Counted from the first letter of the stretch, positions 1 through 9,012 are shown. The stretch: 12,529 nucleotides of DNA from Melioribacter sp. (GCA_016841125.1 JAENZU010000054.1:1-12529); one strand, 5' to 3'. Notes: generated by a model from the letters alone, not told the origin. Translations and numbers: made by a program.

Positions 1-1241
1 CTGTCTCTAAAAAAAGCATTGATGTTTGCTTGAACTTGAATATTAGCATTCCTAACTTCTCCGCTATTTTTATTAAAGATAGATATCATTCCTGATGTAC
101 TTTGAAACCATATCTCATCTTTACTCTGCTCAAATAGTGCAGAAACCCAACCTGCTTGAATACTGTTGGGTTTATTTGGATTGTAAGAGTAGCCATGGAA
201 ATTACTCCGGTTTGCATCATATTTACTTATGCCCGCATTTTTTGAGGTAATCCAAATTGATCCGGAATAATCTTCCAGTAAACAATTTAGATCGATTGAA
301 TGCATGGCGCTAGGATCTAACGGATTAACTTCAGCAGATATAGTTTCCTTAGTTTTAGGATCAAACTGATATAACCCTAAGTTTGTGGCAATAAGTAACT
401 CACCGCTTTGAGTTTTTATTAAGTCAGAGATAACAAAAAAATCTCTATTTACATCTTGAGAAATTATTGGATAAGTCGTGTAAGAAGAGTCAACTATATT
501 ATAATTTATAATCCCTTTATTATAGGTACCCAGCCAAATATGAGTGTCATCATCGGGCAATAATGCAGTGATAGTAATATCATTCCCATTTTCATATTTT
601 CCGTGCGGCAGCCACTTTAAAGATTTATTACTATGATCGTATTCAGCAAATCCATCAAAACCAGCGATATAGAATCGATCATTATCATATGAGAAAATAT
701 CAACTATTGAATTGGTTTGATCCGCTATAGCTGGTTTTATAACATCTGATCCTTTTTCTAAAATGTACAATCCCTGATAAAGATCTGTGTAGCCGAAACC
801 GGCTAAACCAAAGATAATATCTCCGTTCGATGCTTCAATAATACCGGTTGCCATATATTCACGATCAATATCATTTTCATTTTTATTCACGTTAAAGAGT
901 TTAAATGTTTCACTATCTCTATCGTACTTAGATATTCCGCCAACTGAACCAATCCACAAATCACTGTTGGAATCCTCAAACAAAGATGAAATTATTGGCA
1001 GCTGCAAAAAATTGGAATCGTTTTTAACCGCACTATAATTAAAGAATTCATACCCATCATAACGTGAAAGCCCGTTAATTGTACCGATCCAAATATAGCC
1101 GAGATGATCTTGAATAATTGAACCGGTTTCATTTGACGGCAAGCCGTCTAAATCCGTGAAGTGCGTAAAACTATCCGCCATTTTTTGCGCATTGATAGTG
1201 CACATAATTATTAAAAATAGAATTAAATAAAATCTTGTCAA
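1..1241 (-). CDS. Two-component-regulator-type beta-propeller sensor, N-terminal 413 residues (C-terminus outside window)
   Basis: This is the opening part of a third propeller sensor gene, cut by the left window edge. My reading of the minus strand is open for 413 codons. It starts with TTG at 1239-1241: a GAGG Shine-Dalgarno (1250-1253) lies eight bases upstream, the in-frame stop upstream (1257-1259) leaves no ATG or GTG between, and this start gives a signal peptide MTRFYLILFLIIMCTINAQ with probable cleavage before or near Gln19. Seven propeller blades follow (for example GYIWIGTINGLSRYD at about 48-62, DLWIGSVGGISKYD at 94-107, SIWITSKNAGISKYD at 328-342), and an eighth begins near 367. 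The N-P-x-x-P-N-S spacer after blade seven matches the two upstream genes, so a double propeller is likely. The gap to the upstream gene is 27 bases, suggesting an operon. The output domain (phosphatase, kinase or other) cannot be seen. Confidence 0.9.
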   Translation of the reverse strand, partial: MTRFYLILFLIIMCTINAQKMADSFTHFTDLDGLPSNETGSIIQDHLGYIWIGTINGLSRYDGYEFFNYSAVKNDSNFLQLPIISSLFEDSNSDLWIGSVGGISKYDRDSETFKLFNVNKNENDIDREYMATGIIEASNGDIIFGLAGFGYTDLYQGLYILEKGSDVIKPAIADQTNSIVDIFSYDNDRFYIAGFDGFAEYDHSNKSLKWLPHGKYENGNDITITALLPDDDTHIWLGTYNKGIINYNIVDSSYTTYPIISQDVNRDFFVISDLIKTQSGELLIATNLGLYQFDPKTKETISAEVNPLDPSAMHSIDLNCLLEDYSGSIWITSKNAGISKYDANRSNFHGYSYNPNKPNSIQAGWVSALFEQSKDEIWFQSTSGMISIFNKNSGEVRNANIQVQANINAFFRD

Positions 1242-1249
1242 TTTACATT

Positions 1250-1253
1250 CCTC
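1250..1253 (-). promoter_or_regulatory. Ribosome binding site deciding a TTG start
   Basis: GAGG on the minus strand lies eight bases before the TTG at 1239-1241. An ATG at 1246-1248 sits only one base after the GAGG and is followed at once by TAA (1243-1245), so it cannot start the sensor. The TTG is the only usual start codon in frame between the upstream stop and the signal peptide core. Confidence 0.6.
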
Positions 1254-1268
1254 AATTTATCCTAAACT

Positions 1269-4200
1269 TTATTTTACCTTAATCACGACAAAAGTTACAT
1301 CATCATCCGGTTCCGCATTGTTAGTCCATTTGACGCCTTCATTTTTGAGAACACCAATTATATCTTCGGGAGTTTTTACTGAGTTCTCTTCAAATAAATT
1401 TCTTACTCGTTTATAGCCGAACGCTTCGCTTTTATCGTTCAGTAATTCCGGGAATCCATCACTCATCATAAGAATTGTATCACCAGGATTAATATTCGAT
1501 TCCTTAACTATATATGGGAAATCTGCCATCGTGCCTAGCGGCATTCCTTGCATAACATGTTCTTCGATTACACGTTCGTTTTTTTTGTAAATAAATATCG
1601 GCGGCATACCGGCTGAGGACATTTGAACTCTACTGCCAGCAATTTTTAGCATCGACATACACATTGATAGTTTTTCTAGCTGCATCAGTTTTAGGCATCT
1701 TGTCATCTCATGAAATGTTTCTACTATGTTCGGGTTTGGAGCCAATACATTAAATAAACTCTTAGTAGTCGTAACCATTGTACCGGCTTTCATTCCGTGT
1801 CCGGTTGCATCACCGAGAACTACCGTGAGGACACCATCCATTCCAACGTGAAAATCGTAATAGTCGCCGCCGACTTCGGTGGCAGTTTTCATATAAACTG
1901 CTATATCCAGATTTGGTAGATTAGGCAGTGATTTGGGAAGCATTGAGAGCTGCAATTGTCTAGCTTCTTCCAACTCTTTACTTTTGCGTAAATTTTCAGA
2001 TTCCATCGCCTTCTTTTCCGCTTCCGCAGCTTTAGCCTGAAGTTCCGCAGCCTCAGCTCTGTGTTCAGCATCTTGGATTTTCATTCTCTCTTTTGTTTTT
2101 GTAAGCAATCTTCTTCTTTGCAGCTGATCAACAAGAAACACTCCGCCTATTAAGAATAATCCATAGCCAATGTATGCCCAAGTCGTAAACCACCAAGGAG
2201 GATTAATATTTATCTTAATTGATTTGTCTTTGGAACTCCAAACTCCGTCTCTATTAGAACCTTTAATTGAAAATGTATATTCGCCAGGATCGAGATTTGT
2301 ATATGTTGCTTCTCTTTTATTATTGAATACCCACTCTTTATCATAACCAATTAGTTTGTGAGCATATAGATTTTTATTGGGGTTTGAGTAATGAAGTGCT
2401 GCAAATGAAAATGTTAGATCATTTTGATCATAAGTCAAATCCAATTTTTCTAAATCCAATAATGAAGTTTCTAATGGATTTTCATCAGCATCATACGATT
2501 TTACAGATTTATTGAAAATCTTAAGATCCGAGAATATTAGATCCGGTTCTTTGGTATTTGAATTACCAGGAGTAAAAGCGGTAAGGGCTTGATCACTTCC
2601 AAAAAAGTATTGTCCGTTAGCAGCCTTGAGAGCAGTACCGGCATTAAAAGCCATACCTTCAATTCCATCTTCAGTATCGTAATTTACAAATGTAACTTGT
2701 TTGGATTCTGAATCGGTTACCATTTTGGAAATCCCATTTATGGTTGATAGCCACAAAACATTATCCTCACCAGGTAATATTGAAGCTATATAATTTGTAG
2801 GCAGTCCATCATCTTCCGTATAAACTTTGAAGGTTTCTTTGACTGGATCAAATTTATTCAGTCCCAAGTTTGTAGCTAACCATAATATTCCATTTTGGTC
2901 TTCATGAATAAATTTCACACTATTATTGCTAAGTGTATTTTGTGAATTTTTATCATTGCTGTAAGTTATTATAGTATTATCTACTAAATTTAATTTATTC
3001 AATCCTGCTTTATCAGTACCAATCCATACTATGTTATTAGATATATGAATGGAACGAATATCGTTACCTTCAATTAGATTTTCGTTTTCAGCTGCATTCA
3101 AATAATTTTGAATTTCATCCGCCTCAGTTTCATCATCCAACTCGACTATGCTTATGCCCCAGAATTGAGGGTAAATTGGTTCTACAGCGTTCCAAACATC
3201 GTAACTATGGCTGTCATCAGATTTGTAACGCAATTTATAGCTGCCTGGTTTTAACTCAACAATATCAAGCCGCAGTCTATTTTTATCAGCACCTCCTAAT
3301 TTATAAGTTTTGGAACCATCTATAGAACCCCAGATTGTATCATTTTTAGAATTAACAATCCAGCCATAATCATATAATAAATTATCATTAGCAGTGCCCT
3401 CTCCTCCGGAAATCACTAAATATTTTCGAGGCCTGATAACATTAAATGATTGAGTTAAATTTGCATTATCACCCACTTTGTTAATTGATACTGTATGTTT
3501 TCCTTTACTAATATAATTTTCAGCTATATCATAAAGTTCCTGAGGATAGACTCTTGTTGCTAAACTCCCTATTCGTTTATTTTTTTTCGACTCAGCATCG
3601 ATTAAATTAAGACCGTTATTTGTACCTACCCAATAATTTCCTTCATTATCTTTTTTTATGACTCTTACTTTATCATCAGAAAGACTGCCGAACGACTTGG
3701 GATCAAAAGTATATCTATTAACTTCCTTATAATTTTTATCCAAATTAATCAATCCATCTCCCCAAGTACCAAGCAATAATGAACCATCATCATCTTCCGC
3801 TATGCTGCCAGTAGATCCTCCAAATTGGTCCTTTAATATTTTGTATTTAATTTGTCTAAAACTTTGTGTCTTTTGATCAAAAACATTTAAGCCACCAGTA
3901 GTACAGACAAATATTTTACCTTTATCTATTTTTGATTCGAGCAATCCAAAAACTTGATTGCTGCTTATACTATTTTTATTGCCTTCTTCGTGTTTATAAT
4001 TAATAAATGGCTCCCGGTTGGCGTCATACTTCATAATTCCCTGAGTTGTTGCAAACCAGATAATTCCTGTTTTATCAAGTGTCGCACTAAAACAATAGAT
4101 TTGCCTTGTTCCATCTTTAAGTCTTCCATATCCATCAATATTTATTTCAGTAAAGTCATCTGAAATTCCATCAAATTTTAGAATACCTCTATAATTATTT

Positions 4201-5102
4201 GCAATCCAGATGTTGCCGGTTTGATCTTGCAGAATTTTGTTCATATAATTTCCCAGTGATAATTTTGCATCGTCATATTCTTCAATTGACCTCATCTCAT
4301 TAGTAGTCTGATCATATTTATATATTCCATTCCTGCAAGTAATCCATAAAGTATTTGTGAGATCAACATATAAGCTGGTAATTGTATTCTCAACCTTACT
4401 AAAATCAAGTATGGCTTCCTGATTGTTAATTCTAGTTGGTACAAATGCGCTATCCTCATCATTATAATAAGATAAACCATTGTTACTATAACCAGCCCAG
4501 ATTTTGCCATTTTTGTCTTCTGCTAACTGCATTACTAAAGCACTAAATATTACTGCTTTACTGCTATCATTTAACCAAATGGGAACCCTATCCCATTGAT
4601 CAAGTTGTTCATTGTAAAGCAGTACTCCGTAATTACGTACGGCTGCCCACATTCTATTTTTTGAGTCGATCAAAAAATTAAAGACTCTTCCACCAATTGG
4701 AGGAGCATTTAATAATTCAGTAAAATCATAATTCTTAAATTCGTTTTTGCTTCGGTTATATTTTGCAATACCATCATCCGTACCAACCCAAATGTTTTGA
4801 TCTTTATCTTCAGCCAAACTCCAAATATTATCATTAAATAAACTTGTTGAATTGCCGGAGATGTTTTTATATTGCCTAAATTCATAACCATCATATTGGT
4901 GCAATCCTCCGGAAGTCCCAATCCACAGCAGTCCGTAACTATCTTGCATTATTGTTCTTATAGTTGGAGAACTTAATCCATCTGCTACAGTAATAAATTC
5001 GGTTTGAATAGTTTCTTGACCACTAACTATCGTAGAAAGAAAAATTATTATGATCATTAGATACTTACTTTTCACTAACTGAGATAAACTAATTGTTTTC
5101 AT
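1269..5102 (-). CDS. Membrane sensor phosphatase: double beta-propeller, Y_Y_Y, TM, coiled coil, PP2C/SpoIIE (paralogue 2)
   Basis: A predicted inner-membrane sensor of 1277 residues with a periplasmic sensor and a cytoplasmic serine/threonine phosphatase. The ATG is preceded by GAGG (5107-5110). The signal peptide spans about 1-29 (ends IVSGQ). I count fourteen two-component-regulator blades between about 48 and 845, consistent with two seven-bladed propellers. An extra domain (about 512-680) splits the second propeller after blade ten. A Y_Y_Y domain (about 886-969), one membrane helix (about 972-991), an Ala/Glu-rich coiled coil (993-1050) and a PP2C domain of the RsbU/SpoIIE type follow. 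Metal-binding aspartates are visible: GGDYYDF (D1080, D1083), GDATGHG (D1098), SDGFPEL (D1215) and EPDDDVT (D1266-1268). By family knowledge it should dephosphorylate an anti-sigma antagonist, but no such protein is encoded here. It is collinear with the upstream gene, 78 bases away, and about two thirds identical to it in the phosphatase part. The ligand is unknown. Confidence 0.93.
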   Translation of the reverse strand: MKTISLSQLVKSKYLMIIIIFLSTIVSGQETIQTEFITVADGLSSPTIRTIMQDSYGLLWIGTSGGLHQYDGYEFRQYKNISGNSTSLFNDNIWSLAEDKDQNIWVGTDDGIAKYNRSKNEFKNYDFTELLNAPPIGGRVFNFLIDSKNRMWAAVRNYGVLLYNEQLDQWDRVPIWLNDSSKAVIFSALVMQLAEDKNGKIWAGYSNNGLSYYNDEDSAFVPTRINNQEAILDFSKVENTITSLYVDLTNTLWITCRNGIYKYDQTTNEMRSIEEYDDAKLSLGNYMNKILQDQTGNIWIANNYRGILKFDGISDDFTEINIDGYGRLKDGTRQIYCFSATLDKTGIIWFATTQGIMKYDANREPFINYKHEEGNKNSISSNQVFGLLESKIDKGKIFVCTTGGLNVFDQKTQSFRQIKYKILKDQFGGSTGSIAEDDDGSLLLGTWGDGLINLDKNYKEVNRYTFDPKSFGSLSDDKVRVIKKDNEGNYWVGTNNGLNLIDAESKKNKRIGSLATRVYPQELYDIAENYISKGKHTVSINKVGDNANLTQSFNVIRPRKYLVISGGEGTANDNLLYDYGWIVNSKNDTIWGSIDGSKTYKLGGADKNRLRLDIVELKPGSYKLRYKSDDSHSYDVWNAVEPIYPQFWGISIVELDDETEADEIQNYLNAAENENLIEGNDIRSIHISNNIVWIGTDKAGLNKLNLVDNTIITYSNDKNSQNTLSNNSVKFIHEDQNGILWLATNLGLNKFDPVKETFKVYTEDDGLPTNYIASILPGEDNVLWLSTINGISKMVTDSESKQVTFVNYDTEDGIEGMAFNAGTALKAANGQYFFGSDQALTAFTPGNSNTKEPDLIFSDLKIFNKSVKSYDADENPLETSLLDLEKLDLTYDQNDLTFSFAALHYSNPNKNLYAHKLIGYDKEWVFNNKREATYTNLDPGEYTFSIKGSNRDGVWSSKDKSIKININPPWWFTTWAYIGYGLFLIGGVFLVDQLQRRRLLTKTKERMKIQDAEHRAEAAELQAKAAEAEKKAMESENLRKSKELEEARQLQLSMLPKSLPNLPNLDIAVYMKTATEVGGDYYDFHVGMDGVLTVVLGDATGHGMKAGTMVTTTKSLFNVLAPNPNIVETFHEMTRCLKLMQLEKLSMCMSMLKIAGSRVQMSSAGMPPIFIYKKNERVIEEHVMQGMPLGTMADFPYIVKESNINPGDTILMMSDGFPELLNDKSEAFGYKRVRNLFEENSVKTPEDIIGVLKNEGVKWTNNAEPDDDVTFVVIKVK
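3063..3569 (-). other. Inserted domain of unknown function in the second propeller of paralogue 2
   Basis: This encodes residues about 512-680, between blades ten and eleven. It has no W-I-G-T blade motifs. The core (about 556-654) reads IRPRKYLVISGGEG, DYGW, LGGADKNR, L-K-P-G-S-Y, then LRYKSDDSHSYDVWN and FWGISIV. These Trp/Gly/Asp-rich motifs resemble a small secreted beta-sandwich. I have seen similar S-D-D-S-H-S ... W-G-I strings in other secreted proteins but cannot name a family with certainty. The surrounding blades read through normally, so it is a domain insertion and not a gene fusion or frameshift. Confidence 0.7.
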
Positions 5103-5124
5103 ATTTCCTCATGTTTAATCCAAC

Positions 5125-5148
5125 GATAAAATAATTTTATATTTTACC
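5125..5148 (-). repeat. AU-rich inverted repeat in the leader between the two giant sensor genes
   Basis: On the minus strand, GGTAAAATA and TATTTTATC form a nine-pair stem (one G-U) around a six-base loop, 23 bases upstream of the ATG at 5102. It is the only structure I see in the 78-base gap 5103-5180. It has no GC core and no following U run, so it is not a classical terminator. It could be a leader structure or operator half-sites, or chance in an AT-rich spacer. Confidence 0.25.
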
Positions 5149-5180
5149 GATTATTATGTCTTGCTCTATCTTAAAGTTTT

Positions 5181-8100
5181 TTATTTAACTTTTATTACCA
5201 CAAATGTTATATCGTCATCGGGCTCTCTTCCCTGATTCCAGTCCTCTCCGGCTTTCTTAAGTTGATCAATTATCTGCTCAGGGGTTTTCGCTGCATTATT
5301 TTCAAATTCGTTTCTTACTTTCTGATATCCGAATTGTTCGTCATCTGAATTTGTCAGTTCCGGCAATCCGTCGCTCATCAGCAGTATTGTATCACCTTTA
5401 TTTAATTTTAATTCTCTCACATCGTAGGGATAATTATCAAATGTGCCAAGCGGCATACCTTTTATCATCTCTTCCGATGTAGTATTATCCTCATTTTTAA
5501 AAATCATTATCGGTGGCATTCCTGCAGCCGACATAATCATTTTGTCATTGTTGATCTTCAGCATTGTCATGCACATCGATAGTTTACCTAATCTCATCTG
5601 CTTAATGCACCGGCTAATCTCATGGAATGAATAAAGTATATCGGGATTCGAGCTGTAACTGTTAAATAATCCTTTCACTGCGGTAACCATTGTACCGGCT
5701 TTCATCCCGTGACCTGTTGCATCACCCAGCACAACTGTTAGCGTTCCATCCAAACCAACGTGGAAATCATAGTAATCGCCCCCGACTTCAGTGGCTGTTC
5801 GCATATAGACCGCAATGTCGAGGTGCGGAAGCTGAGGCAGTGATTCCGGAAGCATAGAAAGCTGAAGTTCGCGTGCTTCTTCCAATTCTTTTTTCTTATG
5901 TATATATTCGGCTTCAATTACTCGTTTCTCAGCCTCAGTTGCTTTAGCCTGCAATTCTGCTGTTGCTGCTCTTGATTCAGCTTCTTCTAATTTGCGTTTT
6001 TCTCGAACCTTTGCTAAAAGTCTTCTTCTCTGAATTCGGTCAACACCGAATATAAAACCGACAAATAATAAACCGTAGCCTATATATGCCCATGTTGTTT
6101 GCCACCAGGGAGGAAATATCTTTATTAAGAGTGACTTCCCCTCATCATTCCAAACACCTTCACTGTTTGAACCTCTGAAAATAAACTTATACTCACCTGG
6201 ATCTAAGTTTGTATAAGCAGCAAACTTTCTGTTATCGTAATGCCATTCATCATCATAGCCTTCCAATTTGTGGGCATACTGATTTTTTTCAGCTCTAGCA
6301 AAATGGAGTGCCGCAAACTCAAAGGAGATATCATTCTGATCATAGTTAAGTTCAATTCGATCGACTTCGTATATTGAAGAATGTAAAGGGGAGTCTTTGC
6401 CCATCTGAGAAACTGATTTACTGCCTAATTTTAAATCTGTAATTAGAAGATCCGGGGGAGTTGTATTAATGGAGCCGGGTATAATCTCGTTCAAACCATG
6501 CTCGCCGCCGAAGTATAGTTTACCACTTGAGGCTTTAAGAGATACAAGTGATATAAAATCTACCCCGCCTAAACCATCCTCGGAATCATAGTTAACAAAA
6601 GTAGGTCTGCCGTCACTTATCGTCATACGGGACAATCCGTTACGTGTTGAAATCCACAAATTACCAAACTGATCTTCTAAAATTGATGAGATATAATTTG
6701 TGGGTAATCCGTCCGTTTCTGTGTAGACTTCGAACTGTTCAGTCTTCGGATCAAATCGATTCAAACCGACATTTGTTCCTATCCATAAAATGCCTTTGTC
6801 ATCTTCATAAATATCGGAGATAGTATTGTTGCTCAATGAGTTTGGGTTCTTAGGATCGTAGCGGTAATATTTTACTCCCTTTCCGTATTTATCATATCTG
6901 TCGAAACCTTCGTTGCCATAACCAATCCATACATAATTATTATTAGAGCGGCTTATTACTATGGACCAAATGTTGGAGCCGCTAACCCTGAATTTATTTG
7001 CCTCCTCTGCAAACAGAGCTTTTGTTTGGGCAAACTCCTCGTTGGATAGATTAACAATTTGAATACCCCAATAATTGCTGTCAACCGGCGCTTCTGAATT
7101 CCACTTTCCGAATGAATGACTATCATCTGATTTATAACGCAAATTGTATTTGCCCGCATTCAGTCTAATATTTGAGGCGGTAATTCTATTTTTTCCGTCT
7201 CCCCCCAGGAAATAACTGTCGGAAACTGATTTGCTCGACCAAACAACTTCTCCTTTTTCGTTTTCCAGCCAGCCGTAATCAACCATAAATTCCCTAGTTG
7301 ACAGACCTTCGCCCGCAGATACTATCAGATAATCTCTTGGTCTTTCAATTGAAAACGATTCCGTTATATTTTCATCATTGCCGGGTTTACGGATTGCCGC
7401 CAATATATCGCCGGATTTATATTTTGATTTAATAAGATTGAGAAGTCCTTGCGGATACTCTGGTTTATCATTTGTGTATATCCGCTCTACTTTACTATAA
7501 ACAGGGTCGTAAATACTTAACCCCTCGGTTGTTCCAATCCAAACTTTGCCGTCATCGTCTTCTTTTAAAATCCTAACAAGATTTCCGGGAATACTGGCAT
7601 TGTTCGATGAATCGTATTTACTGATTAAGTTAAAGCCCTTCTCCTCGGAATATTTGTAAAAACCGTCGCCCCAAGTTCCAAGATAAAGAGAACCGTCCTG
7701 GTTTTCCAAAATACTTCTTACAGATCCGCCGAAAGCGTCATTCTGAAATTTTAATTTGATTAAGTTAAAATTTCCGGTTTCAGGATTGAATTTATTTAAG
7801 CCGGCACCGCGAGTTCCTACATATATTAAATTATCGTTAGTTTTTGACTGATATAATCCGAACACTTCATTACCGCTTAAGGAGTTTGGATCTTTGTTGT
7901 CATGCTTATACCAAATAAAGGGTTCGCTTGCAGGGTCATATTTGAAAAGACCATTTTGAAAAGTGCCGATCCAGAGTATTCCGGTATTATCGGTGATCAT
8001 TGAGCGGATATTTTCAGCATAGGTATTTGGGTTGTTTGTATATTCTTCGCCAAACGGTATAAAGGTATAATCGTCAGAGATGCCGTCAAATTTATATATA

Positions 8101-9002
8101 CCACGAATATCCTTTCCAATCCATACGTTCCCCTCAGTATCCTGTGCCAGACCAGTAAAAACCATCCACAGGTTGAATACATTATTAGTCTTGAATTTTA
8201 CGACAGTTCTTATTTCGTTAGTCTCTAAATCTATTTTACGAATCGCCCAATCTGAAACGACCCATAGCTGATTACTATGATCAATAAATAATTTTGAAAT
8301 TCGATCGGATTGATTTGCGTAATTAGGCAGCGGTTCTTCACCTTTGAGTTCAACTACTTCAAAATAATTTTCTATAGGGTTATATTTAACAATTCCGTAT
8401 CCAAAATGATTAGCATATAGTTGTCCGTCTCTTTCAACCATTCTATACGCAGCGTCGAAATCGGCGCGTCTATCTGATTTTACTTCCACGCGCTCAAACA
8501 TATTTTCGTCTTTATTATACTTTATGATACCGCCCCAAATACTGCCGCTCCATACATTATCTTTACTGTCAACAAATATCGATACCGCTTTAGGGAACTG
8601 TGCAGGTTTGCCGGCTGTAAGTGTATCTAAATCATAGTTTAAAAATCGGTTTTCGCTTCGATTGAAAAAAGATATTCCCCCGCGTGTTGCAATCCACAGA
8701 TTAGCATTTTTATCTTCGGCAATATCCCATACTTCATTATCAATCAAGGTTTCATTATTGCCCGGCACAGACTTATATACTTTGAAATTGTAGCCGTCAT
8801 ACCGGTTCAATCCGTCATCAGTACCTATCCACAGGAATCCATATTTATCCTGATGAATAGTGTTTGCGTTAACGTTCGATAAACCTTCTCCAATAGTAAT
8901 ATGCTGGGTTACTAATTCCTGTCCGGTTAGTATTGAAGCGGAATACAAGAATATTATCAAAATAGTTGGTAAAATTAATTTATGGTTTTTCACATGATTC
9001 AC
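5181..9002 (-). CDS. Membrane sensor phosphatase: double beta-propeller, Y_Y_Y, TM, coiled coil, PP2C/SpoIIE (paralogue 1)
   Basis: Paralogue of the next gene downstream, with the same order of parts. I start it at GTG (9000-9002), six bases after a GGAG; a TTG at 9012-9014, giving 1277 residues, is open but overlaps that GGAG. Numbering from the GTG (1273 residues): signal peptide to about 27 (ILTGQ), fourteen propeller blades between 48 and 840, an inserted domain at about 508-676, Y_Y_Y at 882-964 and a membrane helix at 969-987. A charged coiled coil (989-1046) leads into ELQLSMLP (1045-1052). The cytoplasmic PP2C/RsbU-type phosphatase has aspartates in GGDYYDF (D1076, D1079), GDATGHG (D1094), SDGLPEL (D1211) and EPDDDIT (D1262-1264). 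The front end is that of Bacteroidota hybrid two-component sensors, which usually lead to a kinase; here the output is a phosphatase. It should convert a periplasmic signal directly into dephosphorylation of a cytoplasmic partner, probably a STAS protein by family precedent. Confidence 0.93.
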   Translation of the reverse strand: MNHVKNHKLILPTILIIFLYSASILTGQELVTQHITIGEGLSNVNANTIHQDKYGFLWIGTDDGLNRYDGYNFKVYKSVPGNNETLIDNEVWDIAEDKNANLWIATRGGISFFNRSENRFLNYDLDTLTAGKPAQFPKAVSIFVDSKDNVWSGSIWGGIIKYNKDENMFERVEVKSDRRADFDAAYRMVERDGQLYANHFGYGIVKYNPIENYFEVVELKGEEPLPNYANQSDRISKLFIDHSNQLWVVSDWAIRKIDLETNEIRTVVKFKTNNVFNLWMVFTGLAQDTEGNVWIGKDIRGIYKFDGISDDYTFIPFGEEYTNNPNTYAENIRSMITDNTGILWIGTFQNGLFKYDPASEPFIWYKHDNKDPNSLSGNEVFGLYQSKTNDNLIYVGTRGAGLNKFNPETGNFNLIKLKFQNDAFGGSVRSILENQDGSLYLGTWGDGFYKYSEEKGFNLISKYDSSNNASIPGNLVRILKEDDDGKVWIGTTEGLSIYDPVYSKVERIYTNDKPEYPQGLLNLIKSKYKSGDILAAIRKPGNDENITESFSIERPRDYLIVSAGEGLSTREFMVDYGWLENEKGEVVWSSKSVSDSYFLGGDGKNRITASNIRLNAGKYNLRYKSDDSHSFGKWNSEAPVDSNYWGIQIVNLSNEEFAQTKALFAEEANKFRVSGSNIWSIVISRSNNNYVWIGYGNEGFDRYDKYGKGVKYYRYDPKNPNSLSNNTISDIYEDDKGILWIGTNVGLNRFDPKTEQFEVYTETDGLPTNYISSILEDQFGNLWISTRNGLSRMTISDGRPTFVNYDSEDGLGGVDFISLVSLKASSGKLYFGGEHGLNEIIPGSINTTPPDLLITDLKLGSKSVSQMGKDSPLHSSIYEVDRIELNYDQNDISFEFAALHFARAEKNQYAHKLEGYDDEWHYDNRKFAAYTNLDPGEYKFIFRGSNSEGVWNDEGKSLLIKIFPPWWQTTWAYIGYGLLFVGFIFGVDRIQRRRLLAKVREKRKLEEAESRAATAELQAKATEAEKRVIEAEYIHKKKELEEARELQLSMLPESLPQLPHLDIAVYMRTATEVGGDYYDFHVGLDGTLTVVLGDATGHGMKAGTMVTAVKGLFNSYSSNPDILYSFHEISRCIKQMRLGKLSMCMTMLKINNDKMIMSAAGMPPIMIFKNEDNTTSEEMIKGMPLGTFDNYPYDVRELKLNKGDTILLMSDGLPELTNSDDEQFGYQKVRNEFENNAAKTPEQIIDQLKKAGEDWNQGREPDDDITFVVIKVK
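6975..7481 (-). other. Inserted domain of unknown function in the second propeller of paralogue 1
   Basis: Matches the insert in the downstream paralogue at the same point, between blades ten and eleven. The core (nucleotides about 7053-7346) shows ERPRDYLIVSAGEG, VDYGWLEN, FLGGDGKNR, L-N-A-G-K-Y, then LRYKSDDSHSFGKWN and YWGIQIV. It is followed by a charged, probably helical stretch (NEEFAQTKALFAEEANKF) before the blades resume. Conservation between the paralogues of the G-G-x-x-K-N-R and S-D-D-S-H-S motifs argues for a functional, perhaps ligand-binding, module. I do not recognise a named family. Confidence 0.7.
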
Positions 9003-9008
9003 ATTTAG

Positions 9009-9012
9009 CTCC
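9009..9012 (-). promoter_or_regulatory. Ribosome binding site supporting the GTG start at 9002
   Basis: GGAG on the minus strand ends six bases before GTG at 9000-9002. It overlaps the TTG codon at 9012-9014, so a ribosome using this site would not start at that TTG. A second in-frame GTG at 8991-8993 lies 15 bases away and is less likely. Confidence 0.5.

Noticed and set aside
1199..1210. Lipoprotein signal (Cys14) in the left-edge sensor
   Set aside because: The residues before the cysteine are I-I-M, not a lipobox; INAQ further on fits ordinary signal peptidase cleavage.
4292..4510. Short minus-strand frames inside the giant sensors (also 4709-4921, 6959-7159, 7997-8182)
   Set aside because: They are out-of-frame readings of propeller-coding DNA, rich in Ile/Leu/Met as expected from AT-rich sequence, with no independent signals.
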